51,009 nucleotides of DNA from an uncultured Verrucomicrobiota bacterium (GCA_903826865.1 CAIKGD010000011.1:1-51009); one strand, 5' to 3'; counted from the stretch's first letter, positions 1-9,169 are shown. A program made the numbers and translations. Notes: generated by a model not told the origin, from the letters alone.

Positions 1-313
<313 letters not shown>

Positions 314-396
314 TACTTTTATAACGGCACGCATGTGCGCAGTCCCCTAATCTATGCAATTAATTTTTCGTCTGTCGCAAGACGGACAACCGCCTT

Positions 397-510
<114 letters not shown>

Positions 511-516
511 TCTTTG

Positions 517-556
517 AAGGCCGTTCTGAGAAATCAGAACGGCCTTCACCTTTTTC
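517..556 (+). terminator. rrn operon intrinsic terminator
   Basis: A perfect 13-bp stem AAGGCCGTTCTGA / TCAGAACGGCCTT (517-529 and 534-546) closes a GAAA tetraloop and is followed by CACCTTTTTC. It lies 6 bases after the 5S 3' end. Confidence 0.9.
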
Positions 557-587
557 AGCCTGCGCGGTTTTCCGTGCAGGCTTTTTG
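557..587 (+). terminator. second rrn terminator (tandem)
   Basis: A second hairpin, AGCCTGCGCGG / CCGTGCAGGCT (557-582, one G-T pair, TTTT loop), runs directly into CTTTTTG. It backs up the first terminator, as is common after rRNA operons. Confidence 0.8.
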
Positions 588-629
588 TTATGGAAAGTGG
601 CCGCTCGGTACCGCTTTTTATTCTGTCTC

Positions 630-669
630 TGAACCTTTGTCCCTTTGAACCTTTGCTCCCTCTGTGTTA
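630..669 (+). repeat. 8-bp-period array (TGAACCTT-like words)
   Basis: Consecutive octamers TGAACCTT, TGTCCCTT, TGAACCTT, TGCTCCCT start at 630, 638, 646 and 654, an exact 8-bp step. The array lies just before the pseudouridine synthase start at 682. Its function is unknown; it resembles the other short-period arrays in this window in design but not in sequence. Confidence 0.6.
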
Positions 670-681
670 AAACCTCTCCCC

Positions 682-1410
682 ATGCAAGAACGACTCTCAA
701 AAATCATGGCGCAGCGCGGACTTTGCTCCCGCCGCGAAGCCGACCGCTACATCGAACGCGGCCTTGTATTCGTTGACGGCGTGCGCATCACCGAACTCGG
801 CACCAAAATTTCACCCGATCAGAAAATTGAGCTCTCTCAGGAAGGGCTGGCACGCCAGTCCACGCAGGTCACCATCCTTCTGAATAAACCCGTCGGCTAC
901 GTTTCCGGCCAGCCGGAAGACGGCTACAAGCCCGCCGTTGATTTGATCGGCACCGCCAGCCGCTGGAAAAGCGATAAATCACCCCGTAAATTTAACTCCA
1001 CTCAGCTCAAAGGCCTCGAACCCGCCGGCCGGCTCGACATTGATTCTAACGGATTGCTGGTTTTGACGCAGGACGGACGCATTGCCCGAAAAATCATCGG
1101 CGAAGATTCGCACGTCGATAAAGAATACCTTGTCCGCGTCACCGGAAAAATTTCAGCCGACGGACTCAAACAACTCAACCACGGACTGAGCCTCGACGGG
1201 AAAAAACTCAAGCCCGCGCAGGTCAACTGGCAGAACGAAGACCAGCTCTGCTTTGTGCTGCACGAAGGAAAAAAACGGCAGATCCGCCGCATGTGCGAAC
1301 TCGTCGGACTGAAAGTCGTCGGCTTAAAGCGAGTCCGTATCGGAAAAGTCATGCTCGGCAACCTTCCGCCCGGCCAGTGGCGCTACCTCCGCGACGACGA
1401 GCAGTTTTGA
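682..1410 (+). CDS. 23S rRNA pseudouridine synthase, RsuA/RluB/E/F family
   Basis: Predicted to isomerise a uridine in 23S rRNA. A 242-residue protein with an N-terminal S4 RNA-binding domain ([13 protein letters not shown]..., about residues 1-60) followed by the RsuA-type catalytic domain. The catalytic Asp lies in [17 protein letters not shown] (about residues 116-132), and the family's KRQIRRM motif is near residue 200. The [14 protein letters not shown] segment is most like RluF-type enzymes, but the exact target base cannot be assigned. The ATG at 682 is preferred because it begins exactly at the S4 domain; a GTG at 664 would add six residues. No clear Shine-Dalgarno is present. It stands alone after the rrn terminators, behind an 8-bp-period array. 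Confidence 0.88.
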   Translation: MQERLSKIMAQRGLCSRREADRYIERGLVFVDGVRITELGTKISPDQKIELSQEGLARQSTQVTILLNKPVGYVSGQPEDGYKPAVDLIGTASRWKSDKSPRKFNSTQLKGLEPAGRLDIDSNGLLVLTQDGRIARKIIGEDSHVDKEYLVRVTGKISADGLKQLNHGLSLDGKKLKPAQVNWQNEDQLCFVLHEGKKRQIRRMCELVGLKVVGLKRVRIGKVMLGNLPPGQWRYLRDDEQF

Positions 1411-1562
1411 GTCTCACCCCATCATTCCAGTTGTCAGGGACTGGCGATTGCCGACGAAACGGTTCAACGAACAGATTAAGTGCAACGCCGACCGGGTTTC
1501 CCCCGGTGACTTCAAGTTTTCCCCTCAACCATCGATCTTTAGATTTATCCGGTGACAGGAGG

Positions 1563-4133
1563 TTATTCAAAAGCTAAAGGAAGCGCTGTTTGAGTTTTTC
1601 GTTCCATATGCAGCCAATCGGGGAGCTCTAGCAGAGGCATTCCTGCGAGTTCTTTTGGTTCCAGTTTGTGCAGGCCGCCGCCATATGTGCGACCGTTCTG
1701 GATAAGGTTTTTTGAGGTAAGCTGGTTAAGCATCAGATGAAGTGACTCGATCCTGTCAGGATGATCATCCAGTAATTTTTTGAGAAAAGGTCGAGGGTAG
1801 AGGTATATATAAACATTGGTCGCAATAGTCTTTGAGCGATTCAGGATAAACCTGAATGGATTTTCATTTTTACTGCTGGATCGTCCCATGTAGGTGGTAA
1901 GAAACAACGGCGGATCACGTTTTTCCTGCTGATACCACAGTTTGCGATGTGAACAGATGTAGCAATCGGCTATTCCGCGAGTAATGCCGTCTTGCATATA
2001 CGCCCACAATCCCGGCCATGATTTTTTGAGTTCTTCGGGAGGTAGGTCACAATCGAGAAGGTAGCGGAGGCGGTCAACGACAGGATCTCCGTTTCCAGCA
2101 TCTTCCACGACATCACTACTAGTCAGGTGACGAGGGCCGGGCAGGAGCGGTTTTAAAAACATCTTGGGGATGTCGTATTTTGCGATGGTATCTTTTCCAA
2201 TTACAAAAAATCCGTTCGCTCCGGTAGCTATGCCGCGTTTGATTTCGAAAATATCTCCGATCCTCACGGAGGTGGTATCTTGTGCAACGCCGAAGGTGTC
2301 GGCATTCCATTTCCCGGCCAGAGTTTGATCGTCCGAAGAGACTTCCTGAACCGCAGCGGGTTCTTCCAGGGTTCCACCGCTTGAAAAAATGAACGTATAG
2401 GATGCCGCCGGTTTCTGCTTGCGATAGGTGATGACGCACGACGAGACCAGCGCATCGTCAAACTGGACATGATCAGCCGAAAACCGGTGCACTTGCAGGA
2501 GGGTTACATGACGGATCAGATATTCGCGCAGAGCCCGGCCATAGTTGACGGACATAAATTCGCTCGGGATCAGCCAAGACGCTACGGCTCCGTCCGCCAG
2601 AAGCTGATGTGAGAGCAGAATGAAGTAAACATAGAGCCCGCTGAGCCCGCTGGTTCTGATTCCAAGTTCGCTTTCAACACGCCGTTGCAGGTCGATTTTA
2701 AGACCACCGGTCATGTGGTGGTGACGAACATAGGGAGGATTGGTGCACAGGCAGTTGAACCGTCCTGCCATTTCACGACGGGCGGAAAAGTTCAGAAAGT
2801 CATCTTGAACCACCTGATAAAGAGGACTCCACCCATCCCGAGCAACCTGTGCATATTCAGCGTCAATTTCGACACCAGTTGCGGATTCAACCGCACTGGT
2901 CGCCACTGTATCCAGTGCGGATAAAAATGCTCCCGAGCCGACCGCCGGCTCCAGAAAATCTATTTTGGCGGTGTGCAGGTAATTCTTTGCCTGTGCGACA
3001 ATTTCACGTGCCAAAAGAAAGGGAGTTGAGAATTGTCCGAAAGTATTCCGATCCTGCTGACTGCGCGACTGGTCTATCCGGAGTTGCTGTTCATGCCGGG
3101 CATTTTCTTTTTTTTCTTTTGAACCGGCATACACGGCGACCGTTTCATGGACTTTTTTTTTTGAATCCTTGGGGTTCAGGATCGTATCGAAATCGGAAAT
3201 CCGGTGTTCCCAAACCCAGTCGATTCCTTCGGAAGCCTCGTATCCGAGATAGCCCGGTTCAAAATATCCGCAGAGGAACAGCACAAAAGGGACTTTCCCG
3301 AACTGCTTTTTCAGCTGAGTAAACTTTTGAGCTTCTTCTTTGCGCCGCTTGTTTGTGTTTGTTGCATCGCCTGCTGATTTGGCTTCTACGAGGATTGGTA
3401 AAGTTCCCTCAGAATCTATGGGCTGGATAACGGCATCAATCGGGATATTAACCTTCCGTGCGCCTTTGCCGACGGCGATATTCAGTCGGAATGCAAAAGT
3501 TCCCGGATTCATTTTGGTTACATCTTCGATCTCTTTAGCCGGAACATATGCGTACCCCTTCGCTTCCAGCCATCTTTTCAAGGCGGTTAGTTGGCGCTGT
3601 TCCTGTGCATTGCGAATGATAGGATCCGCCGTCGCACCGCACAGCCGGTCTGCTACAACGGTTGCAGAACGTTCTATATCTGTTCTGCTGGGCGAATCTG
3701 CGGATTCCAACCACGGAAAAAGATCGCGATCTGCCAGTTCTAAGAGGATTTCGCAAATGCGATTTAGCTGCTCATCCAGTTCCTGGATATTCATTTTTGG
3801 CGGGATTCGTGGCGAACATCCAAGTTTGCCTTCCATAGCTGCTATCAGATTCTTGCCGACATAAGCCAACCCCATCAGCCGGTCGCGGGCAATCGGCGGA
3901 GCGCAAGTCATTCGGAGTATGGGAAGAATCTCGGGATGTTTTTTAAGAATATCGGGTGTGACAGATTTCAGGAATTTCGTTTGTTCGAGGGATTTAGTCA
4001 CACTCTTTGCTGTGATGGCGCGTTGCTTCCGGTAGGTTTCCGGAGCGAAACGAAGGAACCAATCATTATAAAAATCAATTGATTTCTCTACGTCGGCTTT
4101 CCAGAGATGAGTTTTGTCGGCGTTAATCGGCAT
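1563..4133 (-). CDS. fused XamI-type restriction endonuclease and N6-adenine DNA methyltransferase
   Basis: A single 856-residue polypeptide that appears to cut and to methylate DNA. The N-terminal third has XamI-family character (PILRMTCAPPIARDRL near residues 70-90) and a PD-(D/E)xK core: Asp in IPIDAVIQP, then EAK near residue 250. The second half is a TaqI-like gamma-class adenine methyltransferase: motif I LEPAVGSGAFL near residue 394, motif IV NPPY near 464, and a C-terminal target-recognition region ending in GLHKLEPKELAGMPL. The ATG at 4133 follows AGGAG; an upstream TTG at 4157 precedes that site and is less likely. XamI proper recognises GTCGAC with a separate methylase; the specificity here is unproven. 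It is a lone gene between an rrn operon and nadA, a typical place for an acquired R-M gene. Confidence 0.82.
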   Translation of the reverse strand: MPINADKTHLWKADVEKSIDFYNDWFLRFAPETYRKQRAITAKSVTKSLEQTKFLKSVTPDILKKHPEILPILRMTCAPPIARDRLMGLAYVGKNLIAAMEGKLGCSPRIPPKMNIQELDEQLNRICEILLELADRDLFPWLESADSPSRTDIERSATVVADRLCGATADPIIRNAQEQRQLTALKRWLEAKGYAYVPAKEIEDVTKMNPGTFAFRLNIAVGKGARKVNIPIDAVIQPIDSEGTLPILVEAKSAGDATNTNKRRKEEAQKFTQLKKQFGKVPFVLFLCGYFEPGYLGYEASEGIDWVWEHRISDFDTILNPKDSKKKVHETVAVYAGSKEKKENARHEQQLRIDQSRSQQDRNTFGQFSTPFLLAREIVAQAKNYLHTAKIDFLEPAVGSGAFLSALDTVATSAVESATGVEIDAEYAQVARDGWSPLYQVVQDDFLNFSARREMAGRFNCLCTNPPYVRHHHMTGGLKIDLQRRVESELGIRTSGLSGLYVYFILLSHQLLADGAVASWLIPSEFMSVNYGRALREYLIRHVTLLQVHRFSADHVQFDDALVSSCVITYRKQKPAASYTFIFSSGGTLEEPAAVQEVSSDDQTLAGKWNADTFGVAQDTTSVRIGDIFEIKRGIATGANGFFVIGKDTIAKYDIPKMFLKPLLPGPRHLTSSDVVEDAGNGDPVVDRLRYLLDCDLPPEELKKSWPGLWAYMQDGITRGIADCYICSHRKLWYQQEKRDPPLFLTTYMGRSSSKNENPFRFILNRSKTIATNVYIYLYPRPFLKKLLDDHPDRIESLHLMLNQLTSKNLIQNGRTYGGGLHKLEPKELAGMPLLELPDWLHMERKTQTALPLAFE

Positions 4134-4270
4134 TTCCAAGGTAACTCCTGTTAGCAAATAATGCCGTAAAGGCGGATGCGTGTCTACTTTCTGTTGATTT
4201 TGAATTCACACATGTCACGACACAGGAAAAACCGGACTGAAATGTTCCAAAGTTCGAGGAAACGGTGTTA

Positions 4271-4281
4271 TATTCTGCGCG
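4271..4281 (+). promoter_or_regulatory. -10 element immediately before nadA ATG
   Basis: TATTCT (4271-4276) ends only five bases before the nadA ATG and no Shine-Dalgarno is present. If this is the -10 box, the transcript would be leaderless. The -35 region is poor, so this rests mainly on the same arrangement being seen at several other genes here. Confidence 0.4.
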
Positions 4282-5184
4282 ATGAAAACGATGGAAGAAC
4301 AGATTCAGGAGCTGAAGAAACAGCGCGGCGCAGTGATTATTGCGCACAACTATCAGGTCGATGAAGTGCAGGCGATCGCCGATTTTACGGGCGATTCGCT
4401 GGAACTGAGCCGCAAGGCCGCGACGCTTCCGAACGAAGTGGTGGTTTTCTGCGGCGTTCATTTTATGGCCGAGACTGCCGCGATTCTTTCGCCGGAAAAG
4501 ACGATTCTGATTCCTGATCCGAACGCAGGCTGTCCGATGGCCGATATGGTGACTGCCGATAAAGTGCGCGCGCTCAAGGCGGAGCATCCCGGCGCGAAAG
4601 TGGTCTGTTACGTAAACAGTTCGGCCGAGGTGAAGGCGGAGAGTGATATCTGCTGCACGTCGTCGAACGCGATCAAGGTGGCGCAGTCGCTCGGCGATGT
4701 TGAAATTATTTTTGTGCCCGACCGCAATCTCGGCGCGTTTGTCGCCGAACGGCTGGGACGGGAGCTGATTCTATATAACGGTTTCTGCCCGACGCATGAA
4801 CGCATCCGCGATACTGATATATTGGAGATGAAGGAAAAGCACCCCGGCGCGCTGGTGCTGGCCCATCCGGAGTGCAATAAACCGGTGCGCGATCTGGCCG
4901 ACGAGTTGCTTTCGACGGGGCAGATGTGTCGCTTCGCTCAGACTTCGGATCACAAAGAATTTATCATCGCTACCGAGATGGGCATCAATTACCGCCTGCG
5001 GAACGAAAATCCGGGCAAAAAGTTCTATCCGGTCAATCCGGACCGCGCCGTCTGCCCGAATATGAAAAAGATCACGCTCGAAAAAGTGCTTTGGTCGCTT
5101 CAGGATATGAAACATCGGGTGACCGTACCGGCGGAAATCGCCCGCCGTGCCGTCGGTTCGATTGAACGAATGCTCGAAATTTAG
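4282..5184 (+). CDS. nadA: quinolinate synthase A
   Basis: Condenses iminoaspartate with dihydroxyacetone phosphate to quinolinate, the precursor of NAD; a cytoplasmic [4Fe-4S] enzyme. The 300-residue protein is full length for the shorter NadA class. Three conserved cluster cysteines are visible in FCGVHF (Cys57), NGFCPTH and AVCPNMKK. IIAHNYQ near the N-terminus and SSAEVKAESD are family signatures. No nadB or nadC lies nearby, so the rest of the pathway is elsewhere. The Fe-S assembly genes nifU-nifS follow 120 bases downstream, which suits an Fe-S enzyme. The start at 4282 has no Shine-Dalgarno; a second in-frame ATG lies four codons in. Confidence 0.96.
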   Translation: MKTMEEQIQELKKQRGAVIIAHNYQVDEVQAIADFTGDSLELSRKAATLPNEVVVFCGVHFMAETAAILSPEKTILIPDPNAGCPMADMVTADKVRALKAEHPGAKVVCYVNSSAEVKAESDICCTSSNAIKVAQSLGDVEIIFVPDRNLGAFVAERLGRELILYNGFCPTHERIRDTDILEMKEKHPGALVLAHPECNKPVRDLADELLSTGQMCRFAQTSDHKEFIIATEMGINYRLRNENPGKKFYPVNPDRAVCPNMKKITLEKVLWSLQDMKHRVTVPAEIARRAVGSIERMLEI

Positions 5185-5189
5185 GGGAG

Positions 5190-5292
5190 TGGAATGTTGG
5201 AAGGGTGGAATATTGGAATAATGCTAATGTGAGCAGTTCGCTCTGGATTTACAGTCTCCAATGATCCAGTATTCCAGTGATCCATTATTCCA
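5190..5292. repeat. inverted pair of 8-bp-period arrays upstream of nifU
   Basis: The left arm has TGG at 5190, 5198, 5206 and 5214 (octamers TGGAATGT, TGGAAGGG, TGGAATAT, TGGAATAA). The right arm has CCA at 5258, 5266, 5274, 5282 and 5290. Reverse-complemented, the right arm reads as TGGAATAA, TGGATCAC, TGGAATAC, TGGATCAT, so the arms are inverted copies of one 8-bp-period pattern around a 35-base centre. It fills the nadA-nifU gap. Function unknown. Confidence 0.7.
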
Positions 5293-5303
5293 AGGGAGTT
5301 CAC

Positions 5304-6140
5304 ATGTGGGACTATACAGACAAAGTAAATGACCATTTTAAGAACCCGCGCAACGTCGGGAAAATTGAAAATCCGGACGGTACGGGAGAAGTCGGCTCGC
5401 TGGCGTGCGGCGATGCGCTGAAGCTGATGTTCAAGCTGGACGACAAGGGCCGTATCAAGGAAGCGAAATTCCAGACGTTCGGCTGTGCCAGCGCGATTGC
5501 CTCATCATCAGCGCTGACCGAAATGATCATTGGCAAGACGCTCGACGAAGTGGAAAAAATAACCAACAAGGATATTGCGGAATATCTCGGCGGACTGCCG
5601 AAGCAGAAGGTGCATTGTTCGGTGATGGGACGCGAAGCGCTCGAAGCGGCGATTTACAACTACCGCACCGGAAAAAAATGGGACAAGGAGCTTGAGGGCG
5701 AAGTGGTCTGTCATTGCTTCGGCGTGACGGATAAAGAAATCGAACGCGTCACCCGCGAAAATAATGTTCAAACCCTGGAAGCGCTGACCAACGCCTGCAA
5801 AGCGGGCGGCGGCTGCGGCAACTGTCTGCCGGATTTGCAGAAAATTATTGATCGTGTCCACGGAGAGATGGGCGCCGCTGCTGTACCGGAGAAAAAACCA
5901 CTGACGAATTTACAGCGGATCCATTTGATTGAAGACGTGATTGATCGCGAAATCCGCCCGGCATTGCGCCAGGACGGCGGCGACCTTGAACTGATTGATG
6001 TGGACGGCAATACGGTCAAGGTCCGCTTCCGCGGCGCCTGTTCCGGGTGCGTCGTATCGGCAATCACGCTCAAAGACGTCGTTGAAGCGCGGCTGAAAGA
6101 CAATGTGTCCGAGGACATCCGCGTCGAGGAGGTCAAATAA
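5304..6140 (+). CDS. nifU: Fe-S cluster assembly scaffold NifU (three-domain)
   Basis: Scaffold on which [Fe-S] clusters are built and then passed to apoproteins. The 278-residue protein has the complete NifU layout: an IscU-like domain (about residues 1-125; Cys in LACGDAL, FGCASAI and VHCSVMG), a central BFD-like [2Fe-2S] domain (VVCHCFGV and GGGCGNC), and a C-terminal Nfu domain with GACSGCVVS. ATG 5304 follows AAGGGAG at 5292-5298. Its stop overlaps the nifS start as TAATG, implying translational coupling. No nitrogenase genes are in the window, so general Fe-S supply (NadA, the ferredoxin ATPases, RlmN) is the likelier role. Confidence 0.95.
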   Translation: MWDYTDKVNDHFKNPRNVGKIENPDGTGEVGSLACGDALKLMFKLDDKGRIKEAKFQTFGCASAIASSSALTEMIIGKTLDEVEKITNKDIAEYLGGLPKQKVHCSVMGREALEAAIYNYRTGKKWDKELEGEVVCHCFGVTDKEIERVTRENNVQTLEALTNACKAGGGCGNCLPDLQKIIDRVHGEMGAAAVPEKKPLTNLQRIHLIEDVIDREIRPALRQDGGDLELIDVDGNTVKVRFRGACSGCVVSAITLKDVVEARLKDNVSEDIRVEEVK

Positions 6141-7297
6141 TGCGCACAGTCTATCTCGACAATAACGCCACCACGAAAATCGCGGACGAAGTACGCGATG
6201 CGATGATGCCTTTTCTAACCGATTTGTGGGGCAATCCCTCCAGCATGCACACTTTCGGCGGACAGGTTAAAAAATATATTGAGGCCGCCCGCGAGCAGGT
6301 CGCCGCGCTGATCGGCGCGGCCGATCCTCAGGAAATCACGTTTACCAGTTGCGGTTCAGAAAGCAATAATCTCGCCATTCGCGGCGGCGCGGAGGCGATG
6401 GACAAGCCGCCGCATATCATTACCTCCAAAGTTGAGCACGCCGCTGTTTCCGGTCCGTGCCACTACCTCGAAGATCGCGGCTTCCGCCTGACGAAGATTG
6501 ATGTGGATCAGCTCGGACGTCTCGATCTCGACGCCCTGCGGCGCGAAGTAAAAACCTCTAAAACGCTTACGTCCATCATGTGGGCGAACAACGAAACCGG
6601 CGTGATCTTTCCGGTCGGCCTGATCGGCGAAATGGTGCACGAGGCTGGCGGAATTTTTCATACCGACGCTGTACAGGCGGTCGGCAAAATCCCGATGAAA
6701 GTCAGCAGCCTGCCGGTTGATATGCTTTCGCTTTCCGGCCATAAACTGCACGCGCCCAAAGGGATCGGGGCCATCTACATCCGGCGCGGCACCAAGGTAA
6801 AACCGCTGGTGCTGGGCGGCCATCAGGAGCGCGGACGGCGTGCCGGTACGGAAAACGTGCCGTATATCGTCGGTCTCGGCGTTGCCTGCGCTCTGGCGGG
6901 TAAGCACCTCACCGAGGAAAACACGCGGGTTAAAGCGATGCGCGACCGGCTGGAGCAGGGCATTCTCGCGACGTGCCCCGGCGCACGCGTCAACGGCGAT
7001 CCGAAGCACCGCCTGCCCAACACCACCAACATCAGCTTCGATTTTATCGAAGGTGAGGCGATTCTCCTGATGCTCGACGACCGCGGCATCTGCACTTCAA
7101 CCGGCTCGGCCTGCGCCTCCGGCTCGCTGGAGCCGTCGCACGTTCTGCGCGCCATGAACGTGGCGGGTGTATCCGTCCACGGCTCGATCCGGTTCAGCTT
7201 CAGCACCTATAATACAGACGAAGATGTGGACGCGGTCTTGACCGAACTGCCGAAAGTTGTAAAACGTCTGCGTGAACTTTCACCCTTTGTGAATTAA
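6140..7297 (+). CDS. nifS: cysteine desulfurase NifS/IscS family
   Basis: PLP enzyme that takes sulfur from cysteine and hands it to NifU. The 385-residue protein shows YLDNNATTK at the N-terminus, the PLP-binding lysine in SGHKLHAPKG, and the catalytic cysteine loop STGSACASGSLEPSHVL, which marks the NifS/IscS group rather than SufS. It overlaps nifU by one base (TAATG), forming a two-gene Fe-S module. purC follows 16 bases later and may be in the same transcript. Confidence 0.95.
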   Translation: MRTVYLDNNATTKIADEVRDAMMPFLTDLWGNPSSMHTFGGQVKKYIEAAREQVAALIGAADPQEITFTSCGSESNNLAIRGGAEAMDKPPHIITSKVEHAAVSGPCHYLEDRGFRLTKIDVDQLGRLDLDALRREVKTSKTLTSIMWANNETGVIFPVGLIGEMVHEAGGIFHTDAVQAVGKIPMKVSSLPVDMLSLSGHKLHAPKGIGAIYIRRGTKVKPLVLGGHQERGRRAGTENVPYIVGLGVACALAGKHLTEENTRVKAMRDRLEQGILATCPGARVNGDPKHRLPNTTNISFDFIEGEAILLMLDDRGICTSTGSACASGSLEPSHVLRAMNVAGVSVHGSIRFSFSTYNTDEDVDAVLTELPKVVKRLRELSPFVN

Positions 7298-7313
7298 CCC
7301 CATTGGAGAGACC

Positions 7314-8204
7314 ATGAGCCAGGCTTTGACAAAAATTAAAATTCCCGGGATCCCCGCGCCGCGCAGCGGTAAAGTGCGCGAAATTTATGATGCAGGCGAC
7401 AAATTGCTGTTTGTGGCCAGCGACCGCATTTCCGCCTTCGACTGCGTGATGCCCAACGGCATTCCGAAAAAGGGCAGTGTGCTTAATATGATTTCGAAGT
7501 TCTGGTTCGAGCGCACCGGCGACATCGTTAAAAACCATATGATCACCACCGATGTCAGCAAATTCCCTGCACCGTTCAATCAGCATGCTGATCAGCTCGC
7601 CGGACGCTCCATGCTCGTTAAAAAAACCACCGTGTTTCCGGTGGAGTGCATTGTGCGCGGCTATCTGATCGGCTCGGGCTGGAAAGAATATAAACAGAGC
7701 GGTACGATCGGCGGTATGCCGCTGCGCGCCGGTTACCGGATGGCGGACAAGCTCGACGAGCCGATTTTCACCCCGTCCACCAAAGCGGAGCAGGGACTGC
7801 ATGACGAAAATATTTCGTTCGAGCGCGCCAAAGAAGTCGTCGGTGCGGCCAAAGCTGAAAAACTGAAAGCGGTCAGCATTGCGCTCTACAAACGGGCCGC
7901 TGAATATGCGCTGACCAAAGGCATTATCATCGCCGACACCAAATTTGAGTTCGGTGAACTCGACGGTGAAATCATCCTGATTGACGAGGCGCTCACGCCC
8001 GACAGCTCGCGCTTCTGGCCCGCCGATACCTATAAAGTCGGCTCCTCGCCGATGTCGTATGATAAACAGTTTGTTCGCGATTACCTCGAAACGCTCGACT
8101 GGGACAAGACTCCTCCAGCGCCTGCGCTGCCGGAAGAGATCATCACCAAAACTCAGGCTAAATATCTTGAAGCGTATGAACGCTTAACCGGCCAGGCTCT
8201 GTAA
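7314..8204 (+). CDS. purC: phosphoribosylaminoimidazole-succinocarboxamide (SAICAR) synthase
   Basis: ATP-dependent joining of CAIR and aspartate in purine synthesis. The 296-residue protein has the N-terminal KIPGIPAPRSGKVREIYD segment, ASDRISAFD, VECIVRGYLIGSGWKEY, and the C-terminal LIDEALTPDSSRFWP signature. Its length fits the longer, yeast-like PurC class. GGAGAG lies 6 bases before ATG 7314. It follows nifS closely; purB lies far away at 37912, so purine genes are scattered here. Confidence 0.96.
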   Translation: MSQALTKIKIPGIPAPRSGKVREIYDAGDKLLFVASDRISAFDCVMPNGIPKKGSVLNMISKFWFERTGDIVKNHMITTDVSKFPAPFNQHADQLAGRSMLVKKTTVFPVECIVRGYLIGSGWKEYKQSGTIGGMPLRAGYRMADKLDEPIFTPSTKAEQGLHDENISFERAKEVVGAAKAEKLKAVSIALYKRAAEYALTKGIIIADTKFEFGELDGEIILIDEALTPDSSRFWPADTYKVGSSPMSYDKQFVRDYLETLDWDKTPPAPALPEEIITKTQAKYLEAYERLTGQAL

Positions 8205-8212
8205 AATTCCAA

Positions 8213-8266
8213 CCACTAATTGGCACTAATCGACACTAATTAGTGGGGATTAGTTAAGATTAGTGG
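8213..8266. repeat. 10-bp-period inverted array (CACTAAT / ATTAGTG) upstream of xerD
   Basis: CACTAAT starts at 8214, 8224 and 8234, and ATTAG starts at 8239, 8249 and 8259, each set with an exact 10-bp step. The two halves are inverted copies meeting at about 8239/8240, so the element can fold on itself or present six sites on one helix face. It fills the purC-xerD gap and ends 14 bases before the xerD ATG. There is no T tract, so it is not a normal terminator. Confidence 0.75.
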
Positions 8267-8280
8267 TTAATATCCCCTTC

Positions 8281-9168
8281 ATGAGGGCACTGCTCGAACA
8301 GTTTCTGGATTATATCTCGCTCGAAATGGGGCTCAGCCCGAATACTCGCGCGGCGTATGCCGATGATATCGGACGCTTTCTCGACTGGCTGGCGCAGAAG
8401 GGCGTTCGTTCCATTAATGCGGTGACGCGTAAAAATATTCTCGATCATCTGCTGTCGGAAAAGGCGCGCGGGCTGGCGGCCAACTCGCTTTCCCGCCATC
8501 TCGTTTCGCTTAAAGTTTTTTTCCGCTACCTCGCTCAGGAAGGGTTGCTCGGCATCAACGTCGCCGAAACGATGGAGTCGCCCAAAGTCTGGAAAATGCT
8601 TCCGAGCGTGCTGACGCCCAAAGAGGTTGACCGGCTTTTTGCCGCGCCGGATTTGACGACGCCGCTCGGCGTTCGCAACCTCGCCATATTACAGATTTTC
8701 TACGCTTCCGGGCTGCGGGTTTCCGAGCTGGCCGGGCTGCAGCTGCACGACCTGCATTTTGATGAACATTTTCTGCGCTGTATCGGTAAGGGGCGCAAGG
8801 AACGCGTTGTGCCGGTCGGGAAAGAAGCCATTGAAAAAGTGAAGCAGTATATCCAATCAGTCCGCCCGCAGTTCACGCCCGGCCCGCAGGAGCAGACGGT
8901 TTTTCTGAGCAGCCGCCGCCAGCCGATGTCGCGCAAAACGATATGGGACATGATTAAAAAGTGCGCGCGCACTGCCGGCATTACCAAAACCATCTATCCG
9001 CATACCCTGCGCCACTCATTTGCCAGCCATCTGCTGGCCAACGGCGCGCCGCTGCGCATCATTCAGGAAATGCTTGGCCACGCCGATATCGCCACGACAC
9101 AGATTTACACGCATGTCGATCCCGACCGGCTCAAGGGCGTTCACCGCCAGTTTCATCCGCGGGCTTAA
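8281..9168 (+). CDS. xerD: site-specific tyrosine recombinase XerD
   Basis: Resolves chromosome dimers at dif together with XerC. The 295-residue protein has the N-terminal SAM-like DNA-binding domain (about 1-90) and a tyrosine-recombinase catalytic domain with Arg in ASGLRVSEL, His-x-x-Arg in HTLRHSF, and His and nucleophile Tyr in LGHADIATTQIYTHV. The C-terminal end resembles XerD more than XerC. ATG 8281 matches the usual MRALLEQFLDYI start; a GTG at 8263 would add six residues inside the repeat array. No Shine-Dalgarno is seen; TAATAT ends seven bases before the ATG. Confidence 0.93.
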   Translation: MRALLEQFLDYISLEMGLSPNTRAAYADDIGRFLDWLAQKGVRSINAVTRKNILDHLLSEKARGLAANSLSRHLVSLKVFFRYLAQEGLLGINVAETMESPKVWKMLPSVLTPKEVDRLFAAPDLTTPLGVRNLAILQIFYASGLRVSELAGLQLHDLHFDEHFLRCIGKGRKERVVPVGKEAIEKVKQYIQSVRPQFTPGPQEQTVFLSSRRQPMSRKTIWDMIKKCARTAGITKTIYPHTLRHSFASHLLANGAPLRIIQEMLGHADIATTQIYTHVDPDRLKGVHRQFHPRA

Positions 9169-9169
9169 T

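Noticed and set aside
1491-1507. Stem ACCGGG / CCCGGT as terminator of the pseudouridine synthase gene
   Set aside because: Only 6 bp and no T run follows; too weak to call.
5304-7297. nifU-nifS plus NifX-like genes as evidence for nitrogen fixation
   Set aside because: No nifHDK, nifB or nifEN in the window; these families commonly serve general Fe-S or other metal-cluster work.
8213-8266. dif site beside xerD
   Set aside because: dif is two 11-bp arms around about 6 bases; this element is six 7-bp words at 10-bp steps and does not match.
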